Part shown: in pieces, positions 21,720 to 33,825 of the stretch
Layout: each line of letters starts with the position of its first letter
Position numbering within the stretch: the first letter of the stretch is position 1
Source: Arabidopsis thaliana
Lineage: Eukaryota > Streptophyta > Magnoliopsida > Brassicales > Brassicaceae
Reading direction: 5' to 3'
Assembly (NCBI RefSeq): GCF_000001735.4
Contig: NC_003075.7
Location: forward strand, 18,291,001 to 18,355,000
Length of the DNA stretch: 64,000 nucleotides
Position numbers and translations under genes: made by a program
The notes under the pieces: generated by a model
What the model was told of the DNA's origin: nothing
Databases searched by the model: none
Seen by the model: only the letters and a program-made list of their open reading frames with translations

Positions 21720-24700
21720 TTTTCGATGAAAATTTGTTGGAAATAAAATTCTCCCTCCATTGGCTTTTCCATATACCGTGTCGTTTTTGCGAAAGATTAT
21801 TTTAAGGGTAAATTCGACATTTAGTAGAGATTGGCAGTTGGTTTGTTTTTGGGCCTACAAATGTTGGGCTGTTATTTTATCCTAGTCCACTAGCTTTCTT
21901 AGCGCATTGTGGGATGTGTAGTGGGCCAGAATACACAAATCAGGTCTGATCTAGTCACGTTAAAGCTAAGTTAGATATCAAAATCGGAAACAAATATAAC
22001 CAATCTTGTTAGTACATAACCAAAATCGGGTTAGTCCATAACAACATTTCTAAATGATTGATAAGACCATGATATATGGCCTAGTGGTTAAAAAATATAT
22101 AAGCTGCTTCATACTTTGACGTACTAAGTAGGAAAATAAAATGTCAAAACATGAATTAATTTGAAGATATAGCAAAGTCATTTGAGTTTCTTTCGCCATA
22201 AATTATCTAAGGTTTTTAAAATTGAACTCTCTTCTCGAAGTGACTACTTCTCCTTCTGAAATTGATTTTTTGTCAAGTACCAGTACGACGTCATTTTCAA
22301 AAATCGTATCCATAGTCATGGTTTTTGTTTTCATACGATCTATATCATTACATTTACAACGATGATCTCTATCAAAAATGTAATTTTTTTTCTTTCCCGT
22401 CGTTAACTTACTATTATAAAGTTTGACAACATTTTAGATCCCAAAAATTAGCTTTATGTAATGGTATTGAAAAAATATCATCGTATAAAGTCTGTCGAAA
22501 AAAGCGGTTTTGTATCTGGTTTAATGGTGTTGGTAGATTTGACAATGAATTCGGCATTGATGGATTTGACGTTTGAAGTCGTATGAAATATGTCACTGAA
22601 ATAGCGATGCACTTGGTTGAAGAATTTGGCTTTAATGGATTTGGCGATGAATTTGGTGTTGGTGGATTTGCCGTTTGAAGTCGTCTGAAGTATGAACAAT
22701 GAACACTTTCTTTTTCCCAAATGATTATCAGATTTTTTTATTAAATTTCAATTTAAGGTTCTTTGTCGTTACACTTAAATTGATGATTTCTATCAAAAAT
22801 GCAAATTCTTTTTTAATTTCAATTTTGTTCTGTTTTTTGTTTTTATACGATTAATTCAATAGGGGAATCAAATACACTTGGTTGCAAAACATTTCAAGTT
22901 TTCAAAGAACAATCATAGTATTTTTTTGCCCACCAATCATAGTTATATATATATATATCTCAAATTTAGTTGGAACATAAGTAAGTAATAAGTAAGTAGA
23001 TAAGCAAGTAGATAACTACAAAACCTCAAAAGCGTCTGATCAATGATAATCATTTTGACAATATTTGGTGGAATCAATTAGCACTTCTAAACTTTTGATC
23101 CAACTATTTTCGTTAGTTTCATCATCTAGTGATCATACGGAATCCACCACTATAATTTTTTTCTTTCTTATAACTGAAAAATTAATGTGTCAAAACTGTA
23201 AAATTAGATACAAAACATGTATCCTGGAACAGTGGTACTATACGAGTCAGTAGATGTGCACCACTTAACTAGTATCATGAATCTAAGATAATATCGGCTG
23301 ATATCTAAGTGAAAACTTACCCTAAAAAGAGAAACAGTTCACATGAAAAGCATCGAATAACGACAATAAGAAATAGATACTTAACAGAGCTAGAAAACAC
23401 AATACTTATATATAATTTAAAATAAAAAGAATTATATATACGTAAAAACAGTATAAAGAAAGAAAGACACAAGAAAAGTAGTCTGTTTTGGATCTTTAAC
23501 CAAACGGAACCTCTGTCTGTGTCCCCGCATTGTCCTTTTGTCGATTATAAAAATCGGTCACGCCTTTTCACTTCCATACTCCTCATTTTCCATCTCTATA
23601 CTCTACCACTTTTTCTAGATTCTCTTTTTCTTTTCAAAAACAAACAATTTAATTTCCGATAAAATAGTAAAACATATTTTTACTGATCTATATTGTTCAG
23701 AATGCATTTTTTGCGATCTATCCGATATATTTAATTTGTAGAAAAAATAATTAGTGAAAACGTCGAATTGGTGAGTAGGAACAAGTGGCTTCTTGACAAC
23801 TAACTTAGTGGTATCGAGGATTGCGACCAGGAGACAATAAACAGGGGTAAAACAAACTTTGAAAGACGAATAGAGTTTGTGCTCGTTGTATGATTTTAGA
23901 CAACCGGTTGCATACTATTTTGGTGGCTATGTGATATGACGTTGATAGTCTTATAGGAATCAGACAATTCATGTGACTTTAATTTGCTCTATCTACCGAG
24001 AAAGCACGACTAAAATGAAAAAAAAAAAAAATGTAGTATGTTGTAAGATAAAAATATATGTAAATAAGTTGGTTTTTCAACAAAAACGCATACATTAACC
24101 AAAAACCATGCATTTGTCTTCTCTTTTATTGCGAGAAAGAAATTGTTAATATATGCTTAGATCTTGTTTGCTATTGCATAAATTGAAACTTAACAACAAG
24201 TCAACAACACTGTATCTCTTAAATATTTGCATTTCATCGACGAAAGGAGCAAACCTGTTGAGAGTACGGGTAAGTATGAGAACATCACCATGAAAGTAAA
24301 TAAGTAATTAAGTAAAGTTGAGAAATTCATACAAACAATGAAGCAACTCAAGCAAGTCAGGTCATACATAAGTTATCAAACTCTTTTAAATTCGTAGAAA
24401 TTTGTTTTAAGCATTAAAAAAAAAAAGATATTAAAAAATCAAATATCCTATATCTATAGTGTAACAAAAGAAACACTGTATATTAACACAAATTAGATTT
24501 AATTGTTTTGCTTGAAGAAGAAAGTGAGGGAAAATGAATAAATAAAAAAGGTTTTAAAAAAAAGAGAAAAGATTCTTCTCCCTGTCCTCGCTTCTTAAAT
24601 GGCAAGAAAGGAGACTCTGATGGGAAGTTCATAACTGAAAAATAAAAATAAGACAGAAAACAAAGTTAAAAATAAAATAAAAACGGAAGAGAGAAAATAA

Positions 24701-24740
24701 ATAAATAAAATCACTCAAAGGATTTCCACAGTTTTTCTTT
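21720..24740. other. Intergenic region between divergent genes
   Basis: AT-rich DNA, about 3 kb, between the divergent promoters of the TSL-interacting-like gene and URGT4. TGGGCC/GGCCCA site II-like elements occur near 21851 and 21923. Decayed repeats occupy about 22240-22870. Low-complexity AT and A runs are frequent. No gene is supported. Confidence 0.5.
22536..22694 (+). repeat. Diverged direct repeat, 57-bp units
   Basis: Two 57-bp units at 22536-22592 and 22638-22694 share GATTTG..ATGAATT.GG..TTG.TGGATTTG.CGTTTGAAGTCGT with scattered substitutions, offset by 102 bp. A second pair, GATGATYTCTATCAAAAATG, flanks them at 22361-22380 and 22782-22801. Confidence 0.75.
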
Positions 24741-24860
24741 CCATGTTGATTTAGCCCATTCGTAGACTTCCTCCGCGCCGCCGTTAGACGCCGCCTCGGA
24801 AGTATCAGCAACCGCCGTGGTGTTCGTCGCCTTCAAAGGCTCGTTTCTCTCCTCTCTCTG

Positions 24861-25262
24861 GTATTTTTTTTTTTATTTCTGGGTTTACTTGTGAAGATTC
24901 GGTTATACTTCGGAGATCATTGTTATAATTCACTTGTTCTGATTTAGTCCTACTTGTCAAATTTCTGGATTGTCGAAATTGGCAATTCATTGTCTCAGAT
25001 CGTATGATTATTGGATCTGATTTTGAATTTTAGAGTTAGAGAGTTCATGTTGGAGTTTTGGGATTAAAATCGTTTCTATATTCTTCTGGATCTAAAGCAT
25101 TTTTAGATCGTGGAATTGTGAAACAGCTAATAGTTTTTTTTTTTTTTTTTTGCGTTTTGATGATTTTCAATTGCGATTGCATAGGTTTGATCATAAGATC
25201 TACACTTGATTCTACTCACTTTATTTGTTGTTTCCTCTAATTTGAAAAATTGAAATCTGCAG
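24861..25262 (+). other. Probable leader intron of URGT4
   Basis: A GT donor follows the CT-rich leader at 24861 and a CTGCAG acceptor ends at 25262, 15 nt before the ATG. The interior is T-rich with a 17-T run near 25135, typical of a plant intron. Confidence 0.6.
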
Positions 25263-25277
25263 AGATCTGAATTTGAG

Positions 25278-26854
25278 ATGTTTAAAAAAATGAGTGCTAC
25301 TACAAGCAAGACGGATCAGAAAGCGGCATTAGACATTGCATCATGGCTATTCAATGTGGTTACTTCCGTTGGAATCATCCTCGTTAACAAAGCTTTAATG
25401 GCTACTTATGGCTTTAGTTTCGGTGAGTTTTTCTTCTTTTATCACAAACTCTTCCCTTGAAATATTAGTCAACGGGGTTGACTTGTTTCAACTCACTACT
25501 AAAACTGATTTAAGATCTGTTTCTTAATGTGATACAGCTACTACATTAACCGGTTTGCATTTCGGAACAACGACATTGTTGACAACTTTCTTGACATGGC
25601 TTGGTTATATCCAACCTTCTCAGCTTCCTTGGCCTGATCTTTTGAAATTCGTTTTGTTCGCTAACTTCTCTATCGTTGGGATGAACGTCAGTCTCATGTG
25701 GAATTCTGTTGGCTTCTACCAGGTCTGTCCTTTTTCATCTCGATGCGGATTTACGTTTTCCTTCGTTTAAAGTTTTTTTTAGTAAGATCTTGAAACGAGT
25801 GTGTTGGCATTGCAGATTGCGAAGCTGAGTATGATCCCGGTTTCTTGTCTTCTAGAAGTTATGCTTGACAATGTCAGGTATTCAAGAGATACAAAGCTTA
25901 GCATTTTGTTAGTTCTTGCTGGTGTTGCCGTCTGTACTGTAACCGATGTTAGTGTCAATCTCAACGGATTTCTAGCTGCCGCTATTGCTGTCTGGAGCAC
26001 CGCGCTTCAGCAATACGTAAGTAGTGCCTGAAACGTTAATCTATTGTCAAATTTGGTCAGATCTTGGTCAAATTCATCCTGATATCGTGATCCTGATCCC
26101 ACACATTCATTGTATATCATCTAACTTTACTTGTAAACCGAAAAGGAAAATCTGTTTTCTAACAATTGTAACTACACCCTGCTGCAGTATGTACATTATC
26201 TACAACGGAAATATTCACTCGGTTCTTTCAATTTACTGGCGCATACCGCTCCAGTTCAAGCTGCGTCATTGTTGTTGGTCGGACCATTTCTAGACTACTG
26301 GTTGACTAACCAAAGAGTGGATGCATACAACTTTTCATTTGTATCTCTGGTAAAGTTTCTTCTCCGTTTCTTTACAAAGTCTCCTACGATTCAAAACAGA
26401 GCAATGAGTATTTGGAACATAGTGTAGTATTAGTAGTCATACCAATTCGCATTTATTCCATCTCAAGAACTGATTGTTATACTCTGTTGGATTTGTCTTT
26501 CCTAAGCTCTATCTAACACAATTTTTTGGGCAGTTCTTCTTAATACTCTCGTGCAGTATCGCGGTTGGGACCAATCTCAGCCAATTCATCTGTATTGGAA
26601 GATTCACGGCGGTGTCTTTCCAAGTACTTGGTCACATGAAGACAATTCTGGTTTTGGTTTTGGGATTCACTTTCTTCGGTAAGGAAGGATTAAACCTACA
26701 AGTAGTGCTTGGAATGCTGATTGCTATACTCGGTATGATCTGGTACGGTAATGCATCTTCTAAACCGGGTGGTAAAGAACGTCGTAGCCTGTCTATTCCC
26801 ATAACCAAGTCACAGAAACTATCTGAAACAAACGAATCTGATGAAAAGGTGTAG
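25278..26854 (+). CDS. URGT4: UDP-rhamnose/UDP-galactose transporter 4 (KT-group nucleotide sugar transporter)
   Basis: Five coding exons (25278-25422, 25538-25722, 25816-26016, 26188-26349, 26534-26854) give 337 residues. The protein is almost wholly membrane-spanning, about ten helices, with the triose-phosphate-transporter/drug-metabolite-transporter fold. Helix 9 carries the Lys-Thr pair that names the KT group (GHMKT, Lys267-Thr268). The hydrophilic C-terminal tail is Ser/Lys-rich. URGTs exchange UDP-rhamnose or UDP-galactose from the cytosol for UMP in the Golgi lumen, feeding pectin and other matrix polysaccharides. The exact paralogue number is recall. A second ATG at 25290 (codon 5) is an alternative start. 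A leader intron is likely from 24861 to 25262 (CTCTG|GTATTT donor, CTGCAG acceptor). Confidence 0.94.
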
Positions 26855-27559
26855 AAGAAAGAAGTGAATCGCATTGACATAGAAACAAAAACAAGATACT
26901 CAGATACAAACAGGTAGAGTTATCAAATGGGATATTATTTATAAACCAAAAAAAAGAAAGGGATTTAATTATTTAATTTCAAGAACTATAATTTTCTTTT
27001 CTTACAGAGCTTTTTGTTTTTATGAATCTTACATATTGGTAAATCCTTTTTTGGCCTTTTGCATTTTGCATTTTTTTGCCTAATTCTCCCAAAAGAAACA
27101 TCATCCATACGGAGCGATAAATAAGAAAATCTCAATTTTATTTTATTTTTAACAATTTTTGTCTCTTATGAATTATTACAGTCACCTGCAATATCCACTT
27201 TTGTAGGTATTTTCTTTCGTAACGTGAATATTTATTCTTGGGACCATATGAGTTTTATCATACTAAAAGAAATATCTGCATTCAAAATGAACGGAATTAT
27301 TCAATGGTTCCTTGAATGCAATCTTTAGCATTTATTGTTGGAGATATCATCATGGTCATTTACGTAATCTTAATTTTAAAAATATCATCAACCATATCAT
27401 TCTATATCAAGCACATGGATTCACCCCCGTTAATCGCCGTGTTATAAGGGTTTTAATTCAAAAAATTCTCTTTTTTTCTCTTTTGACGTCTCTTTTAATT
27501 GTCAAGACTTTTAAGTTAAGAGTCTTTAAGACAAAAGAGCGAACGAGAAAATAAACGGG

Positions 27560-27700
27560 GGCGCGCACACGTGTAAAGCTCTGTTTTAAAGAGGTCGTTG
27601 CGTGTGGAGATAACCGAAACGGGAAAGTTCTAACGAAAACAGCTCTGCTTACGTGTGCGTGTAGTGTTAAACGGGATCTCTCCTCACACGTGCGTCTGTT
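27560..27700. promoter_or_regulatory. Cluster of CGTGYG and G-box elements
   Basis: Within 140 bp are CGTGTG or its complement at 27566-27571, 27601-27606, 27652-27657 and 27685-27690, CGTGCG at 27689-27694, and a G-box CACGTG at 27568-27573 with a second at 27687-27692. CGTG(T/C)G is the element bound by BZR1-type brassinosteroid regulators, and CACGTG is bound by bHLH/bZIP factors. Function here is inference. Confidence 0.45.
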
Positions 27701-30700
27701 ATTTGACGTTTGATTGTTTGAAGGACAGAAATGTGTGATTTTATTTTTTTTCTTTGTGAAAGAAAAAGAAGAAGTTTATACCCGTTATCGGAGGAAGCCC
27801 ACACGAATTTCCCCGTTTTGTAATCGCTAAATAAACCTGAGTTTGTCTCTACGAATAAAGAGAAAATAAACTACACCAAACTACTTACTAGTTTTGTACT
27901 TTAAAAATATATTATATAGTGTATTTGATGTTTTAAACAGAATTATTTGTAGTTGTATCTATTAATACTAAAACCTAATACAAACATAAAACAAAAGTCA
28001 AACCTGTATTGAGCTAGCATTACTCGTCATATTTTGCTACTTGAAGTTGATATACATATGAAGACGAAAATAATTTTATTAAGGAGATATGACAGACGAA
28101 TTATTATTCGATACCCTGACGTACATGTTGATTTTAAATGGGGTTTGGGATGCAAATATAAATTTCATACAAAATTCTAAACTGGCCTAACAATTAGGTG
28201 TTAGATAGATGTTTTGGCTGGAAACAGCTCGGGACTTAATTAAAATTTATTTGAAAGGACACATCCATTGTCTTCATTGACCAAAAAACCTTTCAAATTT
28301 TCCAAGTAGAGCAAGTATTAACTATTAAGGTCTTTGTATTTTCATATTAGCTTAACATGTCAATGGAAATTTAACGATAAATCCAGCAGACAGAAGAATA
28401 AAACGATTAACTTAATATGTTAATTTTCAATCATATATGGGGTTCATCATATATATATATATAGTCTAAATAATTCCTTTATGTTAGACCTAAAACGTGG
28501 GTCCTTCGTGGGGTCACTTGCTGGGTCGTTACAATAGTATAAATACAAACTATGAAACAAAGTAGATAGAGCGCGTAACTACGTGATTTTGATTCATACG
28601 ACCAGCTTAAGAGATAAGGTTTTTGAAGATTACGTGCAAAACATACGTGATTCGCCCTCGTTGATATATCACGTCATGTTCTCTAGACTCCAGAAATGGT
28701 TTCAGGTACTTAATCAATTAATCAAAACCCGTCTTTGAACTATAAGGAGTTTCAACCCAAAAAAAAATATATATATAAGACATGTTATATTTAATTTATT
28801 ATAAGACATGTTACATACGGCTTTTAATTTGGCAAAAATATGCAATTGAATGTGTTTTGCTTATAACAATTAACAAAAATGCTAATTTAGACAGCTATTT
28901 AGGTTAAGATTGGCGGTCAAAGGTTGTGATGTAATTTAATTCTAAATCATATCATGAAAAGTTGAAAACAGTTAAGATATTCGAAATTTGTGTTTGTACG
29001 GCGATTTTCAATACAATAATTAATCAATAGTTTTATAATCTGGTCCAAATACAACTGCATACGATGTATTGAGATTATTGCACTTTAGGAAAACAAACTA
29101 TTATTGTTTACCATCATTACATCATCAAAATTGATATATTATGTAATGAATTTGGTGGTCTTATTACATATAGTTTACCAGTATACAGACACACATTTTT
29201 CGTGGATAATTTGATTTCTCAAACTTTCACTTTAAAATATCCATAATTTAATATATTTAGATCAATACAATTGTTCTGATTTTGGATTATTGATTTATAA
29301 AAATAAAAATATGTGCGGAAGATCTTGTAGGCTTGTAGAAAATTTTCAGATAATGGCGATACGGTGAACTCTTACCACATTTTGAGTTATCTAACTTGAG
29401 CGTTAAAATGATTTTAATATCATATCGGTGTTTTAGATAGTAACTTTTAAGTGTTTGACAAGAAAAAAAGATAATAACTTTTAACTATTTGTCTATTTGC
29501 CATTTTGTGATAAATGATATATTTTTTTAATCTCCTAAAGATTATCCCAAGCTAAAACACCAAAAACAATCCTAAATCTACACAAACAATAATTAAAATT
29601 TGTTGCATAAGCTAAAAAGTTAGGGAAAAAGAAGAAAAGGAAAGGTAGTGAGGAGTAGAGAGATGGCCGCAAAAAGCCACCCGCTTATCTCCCACTTCCA
29701 TTGAATTGTCTCGTAACTTTGCATTCTTTCTTATTATTGTTGTTATCTAATCAACCACCACTCATTAGCTCACCCACACAACTATCTGGATTTAGCTTTT
29801 TAGTTCATTTTATTGTAATTATTTTTTCGAAAAGATATTTTGTAATTGAACGGGAAAGGAAAGACGTAAAGATATTGTAATTTAAAATTTTTATGTATAT
29901 AATTTTAAAACTATAATACTGGAGATTTCAATACAAAATAAGATACATAAAAATGTCTCACTTTTCAACTAAAAAGGTATTATTTTGGTAGGAGCATTTC
30001 GTATAAGTTCATGTAAAAATCCAACCTTAAATTCGTACAAAAATATACACTGGGGTTTTAAACTAAAAACCAGATAGTTCTTACAAAACATATAAATAAA
30101 CCTATTGAAAGAAACGAAGACGAAAATCCAAAAATAAAAGATATTTAAAACTGAAAATGTTCAATAATTCGGAACAAACAAATATGCGATGTTTCGTGTT
30201 GTCACGCGTTTCAGGAGGATCTGGAAACCATTGAAAGTACTCAACAAAGCTGGCTTCTCAAATTATAAGACAAAACATTATACTTTAAATTATTATTGCA
30301 TCTATGCATCAGAAGAAAGAAGAAGAACCAATCCAGCTTTAAAACATTATCGATTGCTGTTTTCACTTGTCAGTACATATTATATTCAAATTTCTTACAT
30401 GATTTTTTTCAGTTTTATGGAGCAAAAGTTAGGTAACATTTACCGCCACAAAAAAAAAAAAGTTAATGAGAATCTGTATCATAATGAAGAAAATATAATA
30501 AAACCAGAAATTGGGAGAGACTGATGGTCAAAAGACGACATATCAACGTGCGAAATTTTGCCACGTCATCAACCTGGACATGAGCACGTGTAGTTTCTTA
30601 GCTTTGGTGGGTCCCAGAAAACTGATCATCTATTCACGATAATGATAATTGTTCTCATTTTTTTTCTTTGTTACGATAATGATAATTTCCAGTTTATTCT

Positions 30701-31845
30701 TTTAACCCTTTCTGTGAGGATTTTTTTAAATTTAAATTAAGTTCTACCCTTTTTAAAAAACAAATACTGTATTAAAGAAAGAGATGAGGCCCATCAAGAG
30801 TAGGGCCTGTTAAGGAAAATTATCGTCCAATGGGTCCCATATACTTCTGTATAAATAGATGTAATTGGCTTGACTGTCGAGTCAGCATTTCCCTTTTTTT
30901 TGTGGTTCGGCAAAATTCATTATTGCATTTTTTATTTCGGTCGCCATAATAAAACTTGCATTAGCAGAAATTTTGTATACTGAGTCCACATTATTAATTG
31001 TTTATAGAAACGTTTTTACTTGTTTTGGTACAGAACGGATTCAAATCTAACAAGAAAGAGATCAAACGCTACTTTTAAGATACCAATTAAATTTATTATA
31101 TTTTCGGGCTTATTTTTACATGCTAAAACTTAGTTAGAAATTGACTGTTGTATTTAAATTTTGTAATAGTAAATTCCAAATTCCAGTCGATATTATCATT
31201 ACTTACTATTAAGACACTTGGAAAGTGGTAACTAGTGATAAATAGTTAAATTTTACCAATTTACAAAAAAAATGAAAAGAATGAGATGCATTTGTCAGTT
31301 AAAAAAAAAAGTAAAAGGAAAAGAAGAAAAGAGAATTTTGTTGTATGGTAGTAATAACTCTGCTGAAGAGCAAAAAGAAATGACTTATATGCCCTCTATT
31401 AGGTCCCACCAACCAAAATCCAAGGGCCTTTTCGTATTTACATGGAGAGGAAGTGCAACTTTCGTCACTAGATTTACTGTTAGATTACAGATACGGTAGT
31501 GCTACATTAGATTTACCGACGATGACGAGAATATAGCTAAAATTCAGTATATATTTACCAGGTTAAATCCTGACCGTTGAGATAACATCAATGGCTAAGA
31601 TTTGTTTCAGACCGTTGTGGGGTCCATCTCGTACAGTGTACTACACTGCTAACATTTACGAACGTCTGTGTTAGTCACACTTTAGATAGATAGACACACT
31701 CTCTCTCTCCACCAATCGCACTCACCTCCATGAGCGCGTGTAGACCACGTCGCAATGGTGGCTCGATGTAGAAACAACGCCGTTTTGTGTTCACGTATGT
31801 CTGACGCGCGAGCAGAGAGCGTGGGTGATTTGTCACACGAGCGCT

Positions 31846-31853
31846 TATAAATG
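31846..31853 (+). promoter_or_regulatory. Candidate TATA box of an unassigned transcript
   Basis: TATAAATG follows a GC-rich stretch (31730-31845) with repeated GCGCG and CACACG motifs. It would start transcription near 31880, about 1.9 kb before BRI1. No ORF of note follows. Confidence 0.35.
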
Positions 31854-33746
31854 AGAGTGTGGGGAGGACAGTTTCGTCCCTTTTTTGGAAGTTAGAATCA
31901 TTACACTATTTTGGCGTTTTGCTTGATTATGATGACATTATAGAATAAAATGTTCTATTATACGAAATTAATACATCACTAAACATACTTTTCATTCAGT
32001 TTGTATTTAAAAAGTTACTTGTACCAATATAGTATTCTATCAGGTTGTTTGTTTTTCTGTTCAATTGTACTTATACAAACCTTCCAAAAAAAGTGTTACA
32101 CTTGCGATAGATAGTTACACAAATGTCATTCTCTATGATCTTCCTTCTTTATTTGAAAATGGTATCGCAGTATTATTCGCTGAAAGTTGAACCTTCAAAC
32201 CAGTTACCATTGCAGACGACATTTTCTCTACAAAAGTTAAAGTGATAGTAACATATCTCGAATTTAATTGAAAAGTTTACTACTCAAGTAGTCAAGTTCC
32301 TGTTACCCAAAACTATGTGTATAAAGTGAATTTTTTGTTAATTATGTAACTATGTATACACCGGGTACAGCTGCACGTAGGGTTTGTACATAATTACGAA
32401 ATATCTCTATAAAACTGCGACAGAAGGAAAAAATAATAGAATAAGGCTTTAAGAGAAGTTTGGTCTATCCGTCTATGTAAGTGCCAGAGAAAAAGAAAGC
32501 AGTTTAAAAGTGAAAGGAGGGATTAATTAGTGGGAAAAGGTTTATCGAAAACTAATAATAATACTTCTCTGATTATTAAAAAGAGATGGAATCTGCCATT
32601 AATTGACACTCATGTCCCAATCGTCTCTCACACGTACGTTCGTTTTTTTTTTTGTTTCTCTTTTGCAAAAAGCTATAGAGACAATCTCTCCTCCACTTTA
32701 TTTTTAGTTTTTCTTTCAGATACAAGTGAGAGTGAACAAGAGAAGAGTGTTAATGTGAAATGTTTGTGGTTGGTGTGAAATTCATGTAAAAATATGTATG
32801 TATTACCTTAACATTAAAGTAAATTTGAACTCTTTCAAACTATCACATTGAATGCTCCAAATCTTGTTGTATATGAGTATCAATATAAAAGAAATTTAGA
32901 TGCTTATACTATGTTCCATTTTTACTGAACACTACTTAACCATTAGTCCATAAATGTGGAATTAGTTAGTTGCTGGCATCTTTATATCAGAATCAAAAGT
33001 TTTGCATATTGGGTGACAGTGAGTGCATACACCAATAATTCACCGATCAAGATCCAACCAAGTAAGAAGAAAAATATAACATGAATTATCTTGATTTTTT
33101 TTTTAATAAAAATAAAAATCAATGAATATATATGCTTATTATAAAAAAAAACCCAGCACTAAACAGAAGATCAGATTAGACTTGTGTTTTAAAAATATTG
33201 AGAAGAGAATCAAGAGATAGGTGGTTGGGGGTAAAATGTATACAAATGTTACAATAAAGTCTTAAGAAGAGTTTAAAAAGGGTAAGTAGGATATGTAGCT
33301 TGCAGAAGACTTGATCCCATCCCCTAATCTCACGTTAATTAAACACCTCTCTCATGTACAGACAAAATACCTCATTTCTTTAACTTAAACTTAACAAAAG
33401 CTACTATGAGATTAAGGATTTTGTGATGCCATTATTTTATTTATTTTTAGTATCCTCTTGCATTAATTAACTTTTTTTTTATAACCACATACAATAATTA
33501 AAAGTAGTATTATTTGTTTGTATCTGTTATCGAAATTGAAATTAATATATATAATTTTTATAATAATCAGAAGAAGAGGTAACATGGCATGTGAGTGCAC
33601 AGCTGTGACCACTCTTCCCTTCACCATTTGATAAATACCTTCTTCCATCTTCCTTCTTCTGTCTTTTGACTCTCTTCTCTCTCTCCTCTCTTTCTGCTTT
33701 CCTCAATCTCTCTCTTTCTATCTCTAGAGCTTCCACTTCCTCTCTA

Positions 33747-33767
33747 ATGGTGGAACCAAAACCCTAG
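33747..33767 (+). other. Upstream ORF in the BRI1 leader
   Basis: ATG-GTG-GAA-CCA-AAA-CCC-TAG encodes six residues and ends 58 nt before the BRI1 start, out of frame with it. A TATA-like GATAAATA near 33629 would place transcription start around 33660, so the uORF should be in the mRNA. Confidence 0.6.
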
Positions 33768-33825
33768 ATTCCCCCTTTCATCTTCTCTACTTCCCACACT
33801 TTTCTCTCTCACAAACTCTTGAGAA

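Larger units (their letters stand above)
26855..33600. other. Long gene-poor interval upstream of BRI1
   Basis: About 6.7 kb without a convincing coding gene, long for this compact genome. ORFs at 27312, 30189 and 31272 are AT-rich translations without domains. Three TATAAATA boxes point rightward (28538, 30850, 31846) and there are GC-richer patches at about 27540-27720 and 31600-31860. Unannotated noncoding transcripts are possible. The part nearest BRI1 (from about 32000) presumably contains its promoter. Confidence 0.5.

Noticed and set aside
27312-27554. 80-residue ORF
   Set aside because: It begins at a non-ATG codon and has no domain; the sequence is AT-rich noise.
30189-30524. 111-residue ORF in the interval before BRI1
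   Set aside because: It includes codons from an A-run (KKKK) and shows no domain. Random AT-rich ORFs of this size are expected in 6.7 kb.
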